From assembly GCA_029961685.1 (NCBI GenBank), contig JARWKL010000008.1:8372501-8436500 (forward strand): a stretch of DNA of 64,000 nt, written 5' to 3'. Within the stretch, counting starts at the first letter, position 1; each line of letters opens with the position of its first letter. Shown one piece after another: positions 61,916 to 64,000 of this stretch. A program made the translations under genes and the position numbers. Under the pieces are notes generated by a model, which searched no databases, was not told the origin of the DNA, and saw only the letters and a list, made by a program, of their open reading frames with translations. Source of the DNA: Aristolochia californica (Eukaryota > Streptophyta > Magnoliopsida > Piperales > Aristolochiaceae).

Positions 61916-62105
61916 ACTCAAAAAATGGGTTGTTCATTAAAAACTATAATAATGTGAAATAATATATATATGTTTCTCAAAATCACCAACATAAGTTCTT
62001 CTACACTATCAAAATAATAAATATCTGCAAAAACAAAAAAAAAGACCAAGAAAATGTGTCCCTCTCCCAAGTCTTGGAAGTCGAATCTCCATTTAGAAGA
62101 GGGGG

Positions 62106-62457
62106 TGTTATGGTCCCGGATCTGATACATGGATTCGTAGGGAGGAAGAAGAGAAAATGAAGATCAAGCCAAAGAGAAGCTTGAAAACCCTAGGTTCTTT
62201 GAAGAGAATGCACACCCCTCAGCTCGTTGAGGATAACTCAAAAACCATGTTTACTCTAAATCAATGATTACTTTCACATTACTCTTACCCCTTAAGTAGG
62301 GTTCACCCTTACAAGGTTTAAAATAAAATACTACCAAAATACCCCTAAATAAAATATTCCAAAAATGCCCTCGTGGCCTATTAATTTTTTAACTAGCATA
62401 AAATAAAGAAAATTAAAGAAAAATAATTAAAATAATAATATTATTGCGTGCATAACA
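62106..62457 (+). mobile_element. Candidate solo LTR, copy 3
   Basis: TGTTATGGTCCCGG to GCATAACA, preceded by AGAAGAGGGGG. See 16,971. Confidence 0.4.
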
Positions 62458-62537
62458 AGGGGCAAGGCTGTCCTTCCCTAGGTAAAATCCCTATACCCTC
62501 CCAATCCCATATCGAAGAGAAAGAAGGGATTTTGGAG

Positions 62538-62670
<133 letters not shown>

Positions 62671-62703
62671 TTATTTTTGTATTACTAATATAATTTCTAA
62701 TAA

Positions 62704-63160
62704 CTCTGATACCAATTTGTCTGGGGGGTACTATAATTCTTCTATAGGAATAGGTTGACAATACAATACAAATACAGAAAAACAGGGACAAGTTATTTAT
62801 AACTATGGCTAAAGCAAAAGAAAGGAATAACATAAACTGGTATTAAGAAGGGGTTTCTTAATGAAAGATTGATTGTAAGGATGGCTAAAGAAAATGAAAT
62901 AACTAACATAAGCAAACAAACTATATTCTGAAGGCTTTTCCTATATATAAAATCTTATACAGAATTGCTAAAAATAGATAAATTTTTGCACACAAAAATT
63001 ATAAATAAAACAATAAACAGAATAAGCATACAAAATATAAAGGAACTTTGTGGCGTTGTGACAGCCAGGAGCGATCCTTGTCTTTCAAAGCAGCGGGATC
63101 TGTCAGAGCTACAAGCCCTCACCCAGTAATTTCCAGCCTAATAAACTACTTTTTTTTAAC
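62704..63160 (-). other. PBS and pararetroviral leader, copy 3
   Basis: Minus-strand TGGTATCAGAG at 62,704-62,714 and the PBS-proximal leader, as at 17,543-17,997. Confidence 0.6.
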
Positions 63161-64000
63161 AAATTATAAAAGTCGTAAGAATTAAAAGACTAAAAATAAT
63201 GATTATAACAACAAAAAGTTGTATCATAAATAAAGATAAAACCAGAGAGGAAAAATAGTAGATGAGAAATTTCCTAAAGGTACATCCTAATCCTTGACTG
63301 GTTGAATCCTTATCTTTTTTTCTTCAGGTATAGAGAACCCAAGACATGACAACTTGTATGGCTTCCTAGCAATTTTGTTTCTATCATGAGCTCCTCTTTT
63401 TTTTCCCAACAACAAAGCCTTGACGCCTCCTTTGGCTAAACAGGCGAACATATGGGACATAGGACAGTGAAACATCAAAGGATCACCATAATGTTTTTAT
63501 GTCATGTAAGGGATTGACTCCATATTAGAGAAAGAAATTATGGATTCAAATAGACAGAGGTTTAGGAGTTCCCTTTAGGAAAACCCCTAAGTAAATAAAA
63601 TTATTTTTTTAAAAATAAGAACTTACTTGGAAACACAGTTGATGTAGGAATTATGCAGGGGATTCAGAGGAAGAGAAAGAAGTCATGGGTTTAGAGAGCA
63701 AGGTGTGCAAGAACTGGAGTTTTTCAATCATATCTTCTATAACTTACAACTGGGTATTTATTGACAAACCATTGCCGACACGGAATAGACAGAGATTGTC
63801 ATCAGGGTGCTCATTGGGCCCCATTGTCAATGACTTATCTCATAATCTTTACAAGTGTGCGGCTAAGGTTAAACAAAACCCAAAAAGGAAAAATACAAAC
63901 TTTTTACAAAGTCTTGTTTCTCATAACCTAGTTCTTTAAGATATTCTGGAAAATATTCTTTTATCATCTTTTTAATATCTTCTAGATCTGTCTATTGTTT
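63161..64000 (-). repeat. Pararetroviral unit, array 3 (deleted, window edge)
   Basis: Leader with sORF at 63,287-63,475 (MFHCPMSHMFACLAKGG...), uORF region, and an altered TATA (tatttatt at 63,755-63,762). At about 63,912 it jumps from 'acaaagtc' directly to 'ttgtttctcataacc' in the viroplasmin tail, deleting about 465 bases with the upstream promoter motifs. It continues beyond the window. Confidence 0.75.

Overview
This window is A+T-rich nuclear DNA from a flowering plant. The evidence is F-box/LRR genes of the plant F-box/FBD type, plant LTR-retrotransposon debris with tRNA-iMet primer sites, endogenous caulimovirid (pararetrovirus) sequence, and long GA and TA microsatellites. The species cannot be named from sequence alone. 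No tRNA, rRNA, CRISPR or bacterial gene was seen. Real protein-coding content is small: one apparently usable F-box exon, several broken F-box copies, and decayed mobile-element genes.

Layout. 1-956 is the 3' part of an LTR-like block (called L-A here). 957-15,555 is the first copy (A) of a large duplicated segment. It holds retroelement debris, an F-box/LRR gene (6,724), an LTR-like remnant, a second partial F-box cluster (11.25-11.87 kb) and an A+T-rich module that runs into an L-A block. 15.5-17.5 kb is L-A sequence, a candidate solo LTR and GA repeats. 17.5-22.45 kb is endogenous caulimovirid sequence on the minus strand: RNase H, a viroplasmin-like ORF, promoter, leader and primer-binding site, with one extra 1.8-kb tandem unit. 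22.47-24.77 kb is unduplicated and largely featureless.

24.77-38.53 kb is copy B of the large segment; its F-box gene has a nonsense codon and its mini-F-box has lost its ATG. In copy B the A+T-rich module plus L-A start is itself tandemly duplicated (35.8-41.5 kb). 42.3-44.5 kb repeats the L-A/solo-LTR/leader context. 44.5-55.1 kb is a head-to-tail array of six pararetroviral units of about 1.8 kb. Each carries a plant-type TATA promoter, an iterated enhancer-like region, a leader with a tiny uORF, and the C-terminal part of the viroplasmin-like ORF. The array joins the N-terminal part of that ORF at 55.13 kb. At 55,584/55,585 that ORF is fused to a decayed Ty3/gypsy gag-protease-RT fragment. 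56.8-64.0 kb repeats the A+T module, L-A, solo LTR, leader and the start of a third pararetroviral array.

How it fits together. The same order (A+T module, L-A, candidate solo LTR, GA tract, primer site, leader, 1.8-kb units) occurs three times with different unit numbers: two at 17-21 kb, six at 44-55 kb, and at least one at 63 kb. This suggests segmental duplication followed by independent expansion or contraction of the pararetroviral array. None of the viral sequence is complete: no movement, coat, protease or full reverse-transcriptase region of the caulimovirid is present.
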